DNA of 38,790 bases from assembly GCA_001580565.1 (NCBI GenBank), contig LRBF01000257.1:1-38790 (forward strand). The letters are read 5' to 3'. Within the stretch, counting starts at the first letter, position 1; each line of letters opens with the position of its first letter. Source of the DNA: Caballeronia megalochromosomata. Its GTDB lineage: Bacteria > Pseudomonadota > Gammaproteobacteria > Burkholderiales > Burkholderiaceae. The notes under the pieces were generated by a model. It saw only the letters and a list, made by a program, of their open reading frames with translations. It was not told where the DNA came from and searched no databases. This document shows positions 15,664 to 23,404 of this stretch, piece after piece. The translations under genes and the position numbers were made by a program.

Positions 15664-17637
15664 TCAGCCGAGCCTGATCGAAGCCGGATCAGCGGTCAGG
15701 TAACCGACTGCCGCGCCGAAACGATCCTTGTAGTTCGCGCGAATGAGCGGATCGAGCGTCGCCTGCACCTTGCCGTGCAGCGCGGTTTCCCAGTCGCCCG
15801 CGTGCTGGAAATTGCTCATGATGTAGGTCCAGCCGTTGATCTCGTCGACGGCGTGCAGGCCCGTCGATTCCGCGCCCGAAGGCGCCGACAGTATCCGCGT
15901 CAGCGATTTCGTATCGACGTTGTACGCCCACAGGAAGTTGTTCACGTGCGCGCCGCTGTCCTCGCCGATGAATAGCGTGCGCAGCTTCTCCGAGAACTTG
16001 AGGTTGTCCGGATTCGCGACGCGCTCCGGATTCGCGAGATTGCCGAGCGTATCGGACAAGATATCTTCGCCGACGAGCGCAGCGGGCGCGGCCATGTCGA
16101 CCGGCACCCATTCGCTGTCGATCGCCGCGCCAGTCAGGTCACGCTGGCCGCCCTTCAGGTTGAATGCGTAGACGGCGCCGGCGGTGATGGCTTTATCGAG
16201 CGCGATGTCCGTCGAATGCGCGTCGCCCTTCACCATCGACTTGACGATCTGCGACATCGCCGAATAGACGATCTTGTCCTTCGCGTTGACCGTCGTGCCT
16301 TCGAGCTTCGTGAAGCACATGCTCGCGCCGCGCAAGGCGGCGTAACGGTGCGTCTCCAGGAACGCGGCGGCCTTCTCCATGCCCGGCTTGATGCGGATCC
16401 AGTTGAACTTGCCGCCGAAGTGGATGCGCGTATAGCTCGTATCCAGCGTCGGACCGAGCTTTTCGTCGGTGACGACGTCCATGATGTCGGTGATCTTCAG
16501 CGTGTTGGCGAGATTCTCGATCTCGTCGCTCGTCGCGTGACCGAGATTTAGCCACGTGAGCGTGGCCGAGCCCGCGCCCGCCGACGAGGTCTGCGCGCAC
16601 TTCGCGACATAGAGCGTGCCCGCCGAAAGATCGGCTTCCTTCTCGGCGACGAACATGAAGACGCCGCCGTTGGTGGCGTCATCGCCCATCATCACGGTGC
16701 GCTTGTCGGGCATCACCTGAATCAGCTCGTGCGAGATGCGGCCGAGGCAGTAATGCTTCTTGATCGTGCCGGTGCCGTCCGGATGCACGGTGACTTCCGG
16801 CACATGGCCGTAGTGGTACGGGCGTGCCTTCGTCTCGTCGCCGTAGAGGTTCTTGCTATACGCCTTCAATTGCGAGTCCGTCGATGCAAGCGCCGCATCC
16901 GGTTCGTACTCCTCGCTCGACAAATGCGTGTTCCACGGTGACAGGCTCGCGCCGCACGTGATCCACAGGCCGTGGGCCTTCGATGTATCGACGTTCGCAT
17001 AGCTCACGAGCGAGAGCTTGCCGGTTGCCGGGTCCTGATCGAGCGTCAGTACGGCGATCGGCGACGGCAGGCGGCCGTACATGCTCGCGGCGCTCTGATC
17101 GCGCGTCGTGTATTCGAACTGTACGACCGCGAACACGGCGTTGCCTTTTACGCCCTTCACCGTCGGATTGTCGATCTTGATGAGCGACGTGCCGTCCGGG
17201 CAATCCGAGAAAAACTGGCGCTCCTTGCCGGGCGTCGAGCGGTCGATGATCGGCTGATTGTCGATATCGAAGTAGCCGCCCGCGACGATGCTGCCGCCGG
17301 CCGTATTCGGCACGACATCGCCCGTCATGAAGAACGGCTGATACGCGAGCTTGTACGCGCGATTGCTGCCGTCGCTGAAGTTCACGGTCATCGTCGAGGC
17401 GACGGTGGTCCGGGCCATCGCGCCGGGATCGGCGAGCGTCGGCGCGGCCATGCCGGTGAACGTGGCCGTGGTGAAGGCGGCCACCGGCGCGGGCGCGGGC
17501 GATGCCGCGTTGCTGTCGCTGCCGCCGCATGCGGTAGCGAGCAACGAAGCGGTGGCCGCGCCGCCCAGCGGCAGCATCGGCGCGCCGGCGAGAATCCTGA
17601 GGGCCTTGCGGCGGGAGAGGTCGGGTTGCTGCGCCAT
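15664..17637 (-). CDS. phoX: PhoX-type alkaline phosphatase (DUF839), Tat-exported lipoprotein
   Basis: A 657-aa protein. The N-terminus has a twin-arginine motif (DLSRRKALRIL), a hydrophobic stretch and a lipobox-like ATAC with Cys37, so folded export and lipid anchoring are likely. The mature part matches the DUF839/PhoX family: GGYFDIDNQPIIDRS, the hallmark SPWNTHLSSEEYEPD, GRISHELIQVMPDKRTVMMGDD and GEDSGAHVNNFLWAYN. PhoX enzymes hydrolyse phosphate esters with a calcium-iron cofactor and are induced by phosphate limitation. A Pho box with a correctly spaced -10 lies about 90 bases upstream. It reads towards, and stops 13 bases before, the bidirectional terminator. Confidence 0.88.
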   Translation of the reverse strand: MAQQPDLSRRKALRILAGAPMLPLGGAATASLLATACGGSDSNAASPAPAPVAAFTTATFTGMAAPTLADPGAMARTTVASTMTVNFSDGSNRAYKLAYQPFFMTGDVVPNTAGGSIVAGGYFDIDNQPIIDRSTPGKERQFFSDCPDGTSLIKIDNPTVKGVKGNAVFAVVQFEYTTRDQSAASMYGRLPSPIAVLTLDQDPATGKLSLVSYANVDTSKAHGLWITCGASLSPWNTHLSSEEYEPDAALASTDSQLKAYSKNLYGDETKARPYHYGHVPEVTVHPDGTGTIKKHYCLGRISHELIQVMPDKRTVMMGDDATNGGVFMFVAEKEADLSAGTLYVAKCAQTSSAGAGSATLTWLNLGHATSDEIENLANTLKITDIMDVVTDEKLGPTLDTSYTRIHFGGKFNWIRIKPGMEKAAAFLETHRYAALRGASMCFTKLEGTTVNAKDKIVYSAMSQIVKSMVKGDAHSTDIALDKAITAGAVYAFNLKGGQRDLTGAAIDSEWVPVDMAAPAALVGEDILSDTLGNLANPERVANPDNLKFSEKLRTLFIGEDSGAHVNNFLWAYNVDTKSLTRILSAPSGAESTGLHAVDEINGWTYIMSNFQHAGDWETALHGKVQATLDPLIRANYKDRFGAAVGYLTADPASIRLG

Positions 17638-17729
17638 GTGGGGTGTCGAGTCCTTGATTGTGGGTTGTGTACCGGCGATGAAGGTCCCTGCTTCAGGCCG
17701 TTGCGGCCTGATGTGCCGGTTGACGCGCT

Positions 17730-17763
17730 ACTTTAGGGAATGAATGTGAAATGAATTTGACAG
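17730..17763 (-). promoter_or_regulatory. Pho box and -10 of the phoX gene
   Basis: On the minus strand the box CTGTCAAATTCATTTCAC (17763 to 17746) has the 7-4-7 layout of PhoB half sites. Exactly ten bases later comes TAAAGT (17735-17730), a -10 like that of E. coli phoA (TATAGT at the same distance). The predicted start of transcription is near 17723, giving a leader of about 85 bases. Confidence 0.7.
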
Positions 17764-17795
17764 GCTTATGTAATTATTTCGTTTTTTGCCTGAAA

Positions 17796-17813
17796 GCGGT
17801 GGACCGGGACCGC
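17796..17813 (-). terminator. Possible weak terminator after the 211-aa unknown gene
   Basis: Stem GCGGT/ACCGC with an 8-nt loop is followed leftwards by TTTC. A larger stem-loop (17836-17843 with 17872-17879, TGTGGACA arms) lies between it and the stop codon. Both are weak by sequence alone. Confidence 0.3.
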
Positions 17814-17893
17814 GCTTCGTTGACTCGCGCGTGAGTGTGGACATGCGGCCTCCCATCGACATGGGTCGGCTTGTCCACAACCAGGGCCTTGAT

Positions 17894-18529
17894 TCAATCG
17901 TCATCCGACCGATCATCTATCGAAGGTCGGCTCAATTCGAGCGTAATCAAATAGGTTTCTTCCCTTTCTCGCCCGATCGGCCTGAAACAACGAATATTTA
18001 AAGCCAGTTGATATTCGCTACCCCCTTTCCACCGGGAAGTCGGTGCAAGACATTTACGGATCGTGCTACGCATTTCCGGCGTATCGTCAATCTCCCTTTG
18101 GTCACGCTTCTGAAACGGTCGCCATCCCCCGTATCGCAATTGACTTTGTAAGTCTGACAGAATAGCCATCGACTGATCGAGAGGTAACACTTCGACTTGT
18201 GGTGAAAGTCGAACACTGTCAACGATGCCCCGGTCGTCATATGTCACAGCAAAGTACTTGGCGGGTGGCGTCACAAAGCTATACTGACGATCACCGAATC
18301 CGGTAAAGCGCAAACTAGCAGGGCTTGGAAGAACACCGGCCCAATTCGCATTTGCTGCCAATGGCGGTAGGGTGGATCGAGATCGGCCACGAACATCTTC
18401 GTAGGGTTCTCCCAGCGTCAATATCACCACATCAGCGGGCGCGTAAGCCTTGTAGACGCGCCAGCAACCGAAGGCCACCGCACAAAACGTGAGCGCTGCC
18501 AACGTAATTCCAATCGTCGAGCGACGCAT
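17894..18529 (-). CDS. Unknown protein with N-terminal membrane segment or lipoprotein signal, 211 aa
   Basis: I do not recognise the family. The ATG at 18529 is preferred to GTG 18535 because GGGAGG stands five to six bases before it. Residues 5-25 are hydrophobic (IGITLAALTFCAVAFGC), either a signal anchor or a lipobox with Cys at the end. The rest, with SVRLSPQVEVLPLDQSMAILSDLQSQL and a basic middle, should be periplasmic. The gene begins where the frameshifted DUF2515-like gene ends (stop at 18532), so the two form one operon and may work together. Codon use is less GC-rich than in the flanking core genes, which fits acquired DNA. An immunity-type role is conceivable from the pairing but is unproven. 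Confidence 0.65.
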   Translation of the reverse strand: MRRSTIGITLAALTFCAVAFGCWRVYKAYAPADVVILTLGEPYEDVRGRSRSTLPPLAANANWAGVLPSPASLRFTGFGDRQYSFVTPPAKYFAVTYDDRGIVDSVRLSPQVEVLPLDQSMAILSDLQSQLRYGGWRPFQKRDQREIDDTPEMRSTIRKCLAPTSRWKGGSEYQLALNIRCFRPIGREREETYLITLELSRPSIDDRSDDD

Positions 18530-18531
18530 GC

Positions 18532-19549
18532 TCACCTCCCGTGGGCGATGAGATAGAGGGAATTTTCGACATCATATTTCGTGAGTCGACCCTGCAAAAG
18601 TTCGTCGAAGCGCCCAACGGCATCTCTGACGAACTTCATGCGCTGCACCGGATCGGCGAGATTCGCGAGGGGCTGATTGCTAAAAGGGACCTGCTCGACG
18701 TTTCCCCCCGTTACCGTGCATTTGTTCGCAAGCGTCAATTGAATTTCCTTGGCTGACCCGGTGGGAATGTTCAAGGCCCAAGGCGAACTGATTGCCACGC
18801 ATCAGCGTGACGAACATCGGATCTGAATAAATGGCAGGCTGCAATATGTTGAGCTGTTCGTGACGAGCTAAAAGCTCGACGCCAAGCTTTGTGTTGCCGC
18901 CATCGATTGCCGTAAAAGCATCGACCACCGCTTTCTGCTCCTCGCCAAAAGCCATTTGGATTAGCGGCCAGTAGACCGATCCGCGCAGCGTCTTTCGTAA
19001 GGGCAGACAACGTTTGAACCGCGCCAGTCCGAAGGCTTCATAGAACTTGTGCTGCGGCCAAATGTCGAGAAACAACGCGGTGTTGCCCATCGCCAGCATT
19101 TGGTACACCTTCGCCGCGCCTTCGCCCATTACCTGATCTGGAATCGGCATGCGGGGCGAACCATAAGGCGACAGGCGCTCCAGCGCCGACGCGTTCCAGT
19201 CCCAGCGCTGGTACGCGTCGCGCTGACGGTTCGATTTCTGAATCAGATCGGCGGCGTTGAGCAAGCCGCACCCAACCTGTTTGGACGCGAAAGCCGCGAG
19301 CCCCGCCCACTGGAATCGCCGGTCCTCCCACCATAGTTGCGCATAAGCAGCGTTAATGTTCCGGTTACGGGCGATCGGATTGGGATTCGATGCGATCCTT
19401 TCCGCCTCTTTCTGCAAGTTGCGCCAGCACCTGATGCAATCCTCCTTGTCCTCCTGGGTCTTCTTTCTCGCAGCTTCTTCTTCCTCTCTCCAGTTTGGAT
19501 AACAGATCGGACAGCGGCGGTTATTGCATCTTTTGCTTTCTTCGACCAT
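18532..19549 (-). pseudogene. DUF2515-like protein gene, frameshifted near its 3' end
   Basis: Reading starts at ATG 19549 (MVEESKRCNNRRCPICYPNW), ten bases after AAGGG; a GTG at 19585 is an alternative. The first frame runs to about 18780 and then would give a short unrelated tail. The frame one base on continues with a natural sequence (NIPTGSAKEIQLTLANKC) and stops at 18532, adjoining the next gene. One extra G in the GGG run at 18777-18779 would explain it. Landmarks are a cysteine cluster (RCNNRRCPIC), AYAQLWWEDRRFQWAGLAAFASKQVGCGLLNAADL and MGNTALFLDIWPQHKFYEAFG, which recall DUF2515 (YppC-like) proteins. The function is unknown. A real mutation and a base-call error are both possible. 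Confidence 0.62.
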
Positions 19550-19797
19550 CTCGTTTGGAACCCTTATTAAAAGGCGATCCCGCACGATACAAGTCGAGAG
19601 ACAGGAAACTATGGATTTATATGTCAGGGGCTTGCACCACCCTCCGTTTCTTCATCCTGCCCCGCCACGCCACTGTCTCCCCTCATCCTCGAAGGCTCCG
19701 CGCGCCACGCATCACCGAGCCGCTGTTGCGCTCCGAAGTGATCGACTATCTCCTCACGCAGGACGTGCCACCGCTCGTGAACACGACCAGACGCTCA

Positions 19798-20106
19798 CTA
19801 GAATCGATTGCCACAACGCATGCACGACACGTCGCCACGTCCGAGCGCCGCGCCGCATCGCGCGCACTGCGGCGTGTCGATCGGTGTGTCGCATTGCCTG
19901 CACACGCGTGTACCGGGCGGATTCGACTTTTGGCATTGCGGGCAGACCGAATCGGGCGGTAGCGGCGGTATCGAGCCGGGATGACGACCCCGCCATTCAT
20001 CGCCGCCGCAATCGTCGGGACGATAGTGTTCGTTACGCTCTTGCCCGCGTCGGCGATGATCGCCTTCACCGTGTCCGCTCTTGAAGAGCTTGCGCAGAAA
20101 GCCCAT
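19798..20106 (-). pseudogene. Zinc-ribbon protein gene apparently carrying two compensating frameshifts
   Basis: The start MGFLRKLFKSG at 20106 has a classic AAGGAG site. The last third, in the same frame, is a good double zinc ribbon (CPQCQKSNPPGTRVCRQC, then CARCGAALGRGDVSCMRCGNRF, stop at 19798). Between about 20075 and 19975 this frame has poor codon use, whereas the frame one base on reads DTVKAIIADAGKSVTNTIVP and AAAMNGGVVIP with GC-rich third positions. One extra base near 20072-20080 and one missing base near 19970-19980 would restore a smooth protein of about 102 residues. The role is unknown; zinc-ribbon proteins of this type are often small membrane-associated or chaperone-like proteins. 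Confidence 0.55.
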
Positions 20107-20197
20107 TTTTTTCTCCTTCCCCATGACGGACTCAGACGATGCGCGCTTGCCTGCTCGTCGGTCCTTTTCAATTTACTTCGCAATCCTTCTAATTATT

Positions 20198-20266
20198 TCA
20201 GACTTGAACTATCGGTTCATGACGATAACCACAACACACCTTGCCGATACATCGCGGACGGAACAT
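20198..20266 (-). CDS. Candidate 22-codon cysteine-containing peptide under the MerR-type promoter
   Basis: The ATG at 20266 is preceded by AAAGGAGGTGAGT, a near-perfect Shine-Dalgarno, which is much better than at most genes here. The 22-residue product contains three Cys (RC near residue 6 and a CC pair at 11-12), Tyr and His, and is basic. The site lies about 22 bases downstream of the predicted transcription start of the divergent MerR-type promoter, so it would be the first thing translated when the regulator is active. It may be a metal-binding micropeptide, a leader peptide for the zinc-ribbon gene 92 bases further on, or the decayed N-terminus of a lost metal-resistance gene. Confidence 0.45.
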   Translation of the reverse strand: MFRPRCIGKVCCGYRHEPIVQV

Positions 20267-20294
20267 ACTCACCTCCTTTCTTCACAAAACCTCA

Positions 20295-20325
20295 AGTGAA
20301 CACCTTGGAGCAACTCCAGGGTCAA
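20295..20325 (-). promoter_or_regulatory. MerR/CadR-type operator-promoter directed leftwards
   Basis: On the minus strand the -35 is TTGACC (20325-20320) and the -10 is TTCACT (20300-20295), separated by 19 bases, the long spacer typical of MerR-family promoters. The spacer contains the dyad CTGGAG-TTG-CTCCAAGG, close to known ZntR/CadR operators. It lies 18 bases before the MerR gene start and points away from it. Confidence 0.72.
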
Positions 20326-20342
20326 GGGGAAAGGAAGTCGCA

Positions 20343-20774
20343 ATGAAGATTGGGGAACTGGCGCGCATCGCCAACTGCACGCCCGACACGATCCGCTTCT
20401 ACGAAAAAGAAGGCCTGCTGCCGCAGGCCGGGCGGACGGAGACGAACTATCGGACGTACAGCGAAACGCACATCAAGCGGCTGCGTTTCATCAGAAACTG
20501 CCGCGAACTCGACATGACACACGACGAGGTGCGCGTGCTGCTCGATGCCTCCGACGCACGCGCGGCCAACTGCTGCACGATCAATGCGCTCATCGACGAG
20601 CACATCGATCATGTGGGCGCGCGCATCGACGAGCTGGTCCGCCTGCGCGACCAGCTCACCGCGTTACGCAAGAAGTGCCGGGGAGAACAGGCGGTCGATA
20701 CATGCGGCATCATGCAGGAACTGATATCGAAAAAAACGCCTAAACCGAGGGCCAAAAAGTCGCACCTCGGCTAG
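20343..20774 (+). CDS. MerR-family Cd/Pb(/Zn)-responsive regulator (CadR/PbrR-like)
   Basis: A 143-aa regulator. The start at 20343 has AAGGAA upstream. The N-terminal winged helix is typical (MKIGELARIANCTPDTIRFYEKEGLLP), followed by RTETNYRTYSETHIKRLRFIRNCRELDMTHDEVRVLLD and the dimerisation helix ALIDEHIDHVGARIDELVRLRDQL. Metal ligands of the CadR/PbrR branch are present: the Cys pair in ANCCTINALIDEH, the Cys in KKCRGEQ and the Cys in DTCGI. Such regulators distort a long-spacer promoter to switch on export genes when Cd(II), Pb(II) or Zn(II) binds. Unusually, no P-type ATPase or efflux gene adjoins. The divergent operator faces the mini-ORF and zinc-ribbon gene instead. Confidence 0.88.
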   Translation: MKIGELARIANCTPDTIRFYEKEGLLPQAGRTETNYRTYSETHIKRLRFIRNCRELDMTHDEVRVLLDASDARAANCCTINALIDEHIDHVGARIDELVRLRDQLTALRKKCRGEQAVDTCGIMQELISKKTPKPRAKKSHLG

Positions 20775-20786
20775 CGTCGCGCACGC

Positions 20787-21815
20787 TTACATCCGGTCCG
20801 CTTCGATCACCGCATCGGCGAATGCCTTGGGCGCTTCCTGCGGCAGATTGTGTCCGATGCCGCCCGCCACATTCCGATGTCTGTACTTGCCGGTGAACTT
20901 CTTCGCATACGCCGAAGGATCGGGATGCGGCGCGCCGTTGGCATCGCCTTCCATCGTGATCGTCGGCACGCCGATGGTCGGCGCGGTCGCGAGACGTTGC
21001 TCCAGCGCGTCGTATTGCGCCTCGCCCTGCGCGAGCCCGAGACGCCATCGATAGTTGTGAATCACCACCGCGACGTGATCCGGATTCTCGAACGATTTTG
21101 CCGAGCGGTCATAGGTCGCGTCATCGAAATTCCATTTCGGCGACGCGAGTTGCCAGATGAGCTTGTTGAAATCGTGACGATTCGCCTCGTAGCCCGCCTG
21201 GCCGCGTTCCGTCGCGAAGTAGAACTGATACCACCACGCGAACTCGGCCTTCGGCGGCAGCGGCGCGCGATTCGCCTGCTGGCTGCCGATCAGATAGCCG
21301 CTCACGGATACCATCGCCTTGACGCGCTCGGGCCACAACGCCGCGATGATGTTCGCGGTGCGCGCGCCCCAGTCGAACGCGCCGAACGTGGCCTGCTTGA
21401 TCTTCAGCGCGTCCATCAACGCGATGATATCCACCGCGACCACCGCCTGCTGCCCGTTGCGCGGCGTGTCGGCGGAGAGAAAGCGCGTCGACCCGTAGCC
21501 GCGCAGATAAGGCACGATTACGCGATAACCCTGCGCGACGAGCAACGGCGTAACTTCGGCGAAGCTGTAGATGTCGTAGGGCCAGCCGTGCAGCAGGATC
21601 ACCGCGGGACCGTTCGCCGGCCCCGCTTGCGCATAGCCGATATTGAGCGCGCCCGCGTCGATCTGACGGATCTCCGCAAAGCCCGCGCTCGATGACGTAC
21701 GTTGCGTCGTTTGAGCGCGAACCAGGTCGCTCAACCCAAGCTGCATGGCGCCGACACTCGCGATCGCCGTGCCGAGAAAGCGGCGTCGCCACGCGTTGAT
21801 CTGATCATCCGGCAT
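20787..21815 (-). CDS. Tat-exported alpha/beta hydrolase, epoxide-hydrolase-like (Asp nucleophile)
   Basis: A 342-aa enzyme. The start at 21815 has AAGGAG eight bases upstream; the frame is open further upstream but does not read as coding. The N-terminus is a twin-arginine signal (WRRRFLGTAIASVGAMQLG). The hydrolase core has the oxyanion motif HGWP (76-79) and the nucleophile elbow GAFDWG, in which Asp148 replaces the usual Ser, as in epoxide hydrolases and dehalogenases. The catalytic His is likely His322 in GIGHNLPQE. It acts in the periplasm by prediction. The gene is 49 bases downstream of the M81 gene on the same strand, so it joins the LysR-linked operon, and it converges on the MerR gene with only 12 bases between stops. 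Confidence 0.85.
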   Translation of the reverse strand: MPDDQINAWRRRFLGTAIASVGAMQLGLSDLVRAQTTQRTSSSAGFAEIRQIDAGALNIGYAQAGPANGPAVILLHGWPYDIYSFAEVTPLLVAQGYRVIVPYLRGYGSTRFLSADTPRNGQQAVVAVDIIALMDALKIKQATFGAFDWGARTANIIAALWPERVKAMVSVSGYLIGSQQANRAPLPPKAEFAWWYQFYFATERGQAGYEANRHDFNKLIWQLASPKWNFDDATYDRSAKSFENPDHVAVVIHNYRWRLGLAQGEAQYDALEQRLATAPTIGVPTITMEGDANGAPHPDPSAYAKKFTGKYRHRNVAGGIGHNLPQEAPKAFADAVIEADRM

Positions 21816-21864
21816 GGTGCGATTCTCCTTGTTTGATGTATTCGATGTATTCGATGAAATCGGC

Positions 21865-23373
21865 TCACGCAGCCGATGCGCGCAACGCGGCAAGCGTCGG
21901 TCCGAGCGGGCGCACGCGCATGCGTGCATCGAGATTGCGCCACGGCAGATCGGCCGGATCGGCGGCCATCGGCCCGGGCGCTTTCGCGACGAGTATGCGT
22001 TGCGCGATCGGCTCGAAATCGGCGCGAAAGTGCACCGAACTCTTGTTCACCAGAATCTTCATGCGTTCGGGCTCGATGCCCGCGACGCGAAAGAGATTGC
22101 GGTCGAACACCTGCATCTTGATGCTGCTCACCGCGATGCGCACGCCGCCGATGCGCAGGCACGCGGTCGGCCCCAATTCGCCCGACATGCCGTTCAGCAT
22201 CGGGCCATCGAAGCGAAAGCGCCCATCCGACAGATACTCGACTTCGAACTCGCCTTCAAGGGGCGAGTCGCCCGGCACGTTCGAGCCGCCGCCGAGCGCG
22301 AGTGCGATACGCGCACCGACACCCGCGCGATGCGCGGCCCGCGCCGCCTTCTCGTCCCAGATGACGCCCACGGCCGCATCGCGCGCGCCGTGGCGCAGGA
22401 GCGCGCGGACCATGCCCATCGTGTTCGAATCGCCGCCGACGCCCGGATTGTCCTGCGTATCCGCGATGATCACGGGCTTCGTCGCGTCGCGGCTCGCATC
22501 GATCGCTTCGCGCGCGGCTTCGTCGGGCGATAGGAACGGCACGTCCCAGCGCGCTTCGTCGTTCACGAGCGTCGTGTAGAGCGTATCGACGGCCTGGTCC
22601 GCGGCTTCCTGAGTCAACGCGTAGCCCCAGAACACCGGGCCGCATTCGTCGAAGTCCGATGCGGGAAAGCCCGGCGCGAACGACAGCGACACGACATCAT
22701 CGCGTTCGAGCGATTCGAGCGTGCCGTACATGCCGCGCGCCGGCTCGACGAGCGTGCACATGCCGTTCACCGGAATCAGGAACGGCACGCGGCGCATCGC
22801 GCGCTGCAACGGCCTGCCATGCGCGATGCGAAGCGCGAGTAGATGCGCCGCGCGCAAGCCGGTCTCGGCCATATCGACGTGCGGATACGTGCGATACGCG
22901 ACGAGCGCATCCGCGAGTTCGACCATGCGCGCGGTGACGTTCGCATGCAGATCGAGCGAGACGACGAGCGGCATGTCATCGCCGACGATGCCGCGCACGC
23001 GGGCCAGCAACTCGCCTTCGCCGTCGTCGAGATGCTCGGTGACCATTGCGCCGTGCAGGTCGAGATAGACCGCATCGAAGCCGCCCGCGCGCACCCGATC
23101 GACGATCGCACCCGCGATGCGTTCGTACGCATCTTCCGTCACATGCGCGGACGCGCTCGCGCCCGCCCAGATCACGGGAATCAGCTCATGCCCATTCGCC
23201 TCGGCCCACTGAATGAAACCGCCGATCGGCACGTTCACGTCGCGCAGCTTCAGCACGTCGTCGCCGTGGGCCATCGGCGGGAAGCCTTCGCCCTGGATGA
23301 AGCTCTGGTAGCTCGCCCTGGTCGGCGCAAAGGTGTTCGTTTCGTGCTGGAATCCAGCGATCAGGATCTTCAT
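21865..23373 (-). CDS. M81-family metallopeptidase (MlrC-like)
   Basis: A 502-aa protein if begun at ATG 23373, which has AAGG nine bases upstream; ATG 23382 would add three residues but has the AAGG directly abutting it. Family features are the N-terminus KILIAGFQHETNTFAP, the AVYLDLHGAMVTEHLDDGEGELLARVR and LVVSLDLHANVTARMV metal-site strands, and SKSSVHFR-type ending (VNKSSVHFRADFEPIA). MlrC is the third enzyme of microcystin degradation in sphingomonads, but in most bacteria M81 proteins have unknown amide or cyclic-peptide substrates. It lies 31 bases after the MFS gene in the same operon. Confidence 0.88.
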   Translation of the reverse strand: MKILIAGFQHETNTFAPTRASYQSFIQGEGFPPMAHGDDVLKLRDVNVPIGGFIQWAEANGHELIPVIWAGASASAHVTEDAYERIAGAIVDRVRAGGFDAVYLDLHGAMVTEHLDDGEGELLARVRGIVGDDMPLVVSLDLHANVTARMVELADALVAYRTYPHVDMAETGLRAAHLLALRIAHGRPLQRAMRRVPFLIPVNGMCTLVEPARGMYGTLESLERDDVVSLSFAPGFPASDFDECGPVFWGYALTQEAADQAVDTLYTTLVNDEARWDVPFLSPDEAAREAIDASRDATKPVIIADTQDNPGVGGDSNTMGMVRALLRHGARDAAVGVIWDEKAARAAHRAGVGARIALALGGGSNVPGDSPLEGEFEVEYLSDGRFRFDGPMLNGMSGELGPTACLRIGGVRIAVSSIKMQVFDRNLFRVAGIEPERMKILVNKSSVHFRADFEPIAQRILVAKAPGPMAADPADLPWRNLDARMRVRPLGPTLAALRASAA

Positions 23374-23404
23374 TTTCGTCATCCTTATTAATATCGATTG
23401 ATGT

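Noticed and set aside
19706..19800. Plus-strand stretch with GC-rich third positions, possibly a gene remnant
   Set aside because: No start, ribosome site or recognisable domain; it runs into the antisense of the zinc-ribbon gene. Mentioned only as part of the islet.
21831..21858. Short tandem repeat GATGTATTC before the Tat hydrolase gene
   Set aside because: Only two to three copies of nine bases in a 49-base gap; too little to call a functional repeat.
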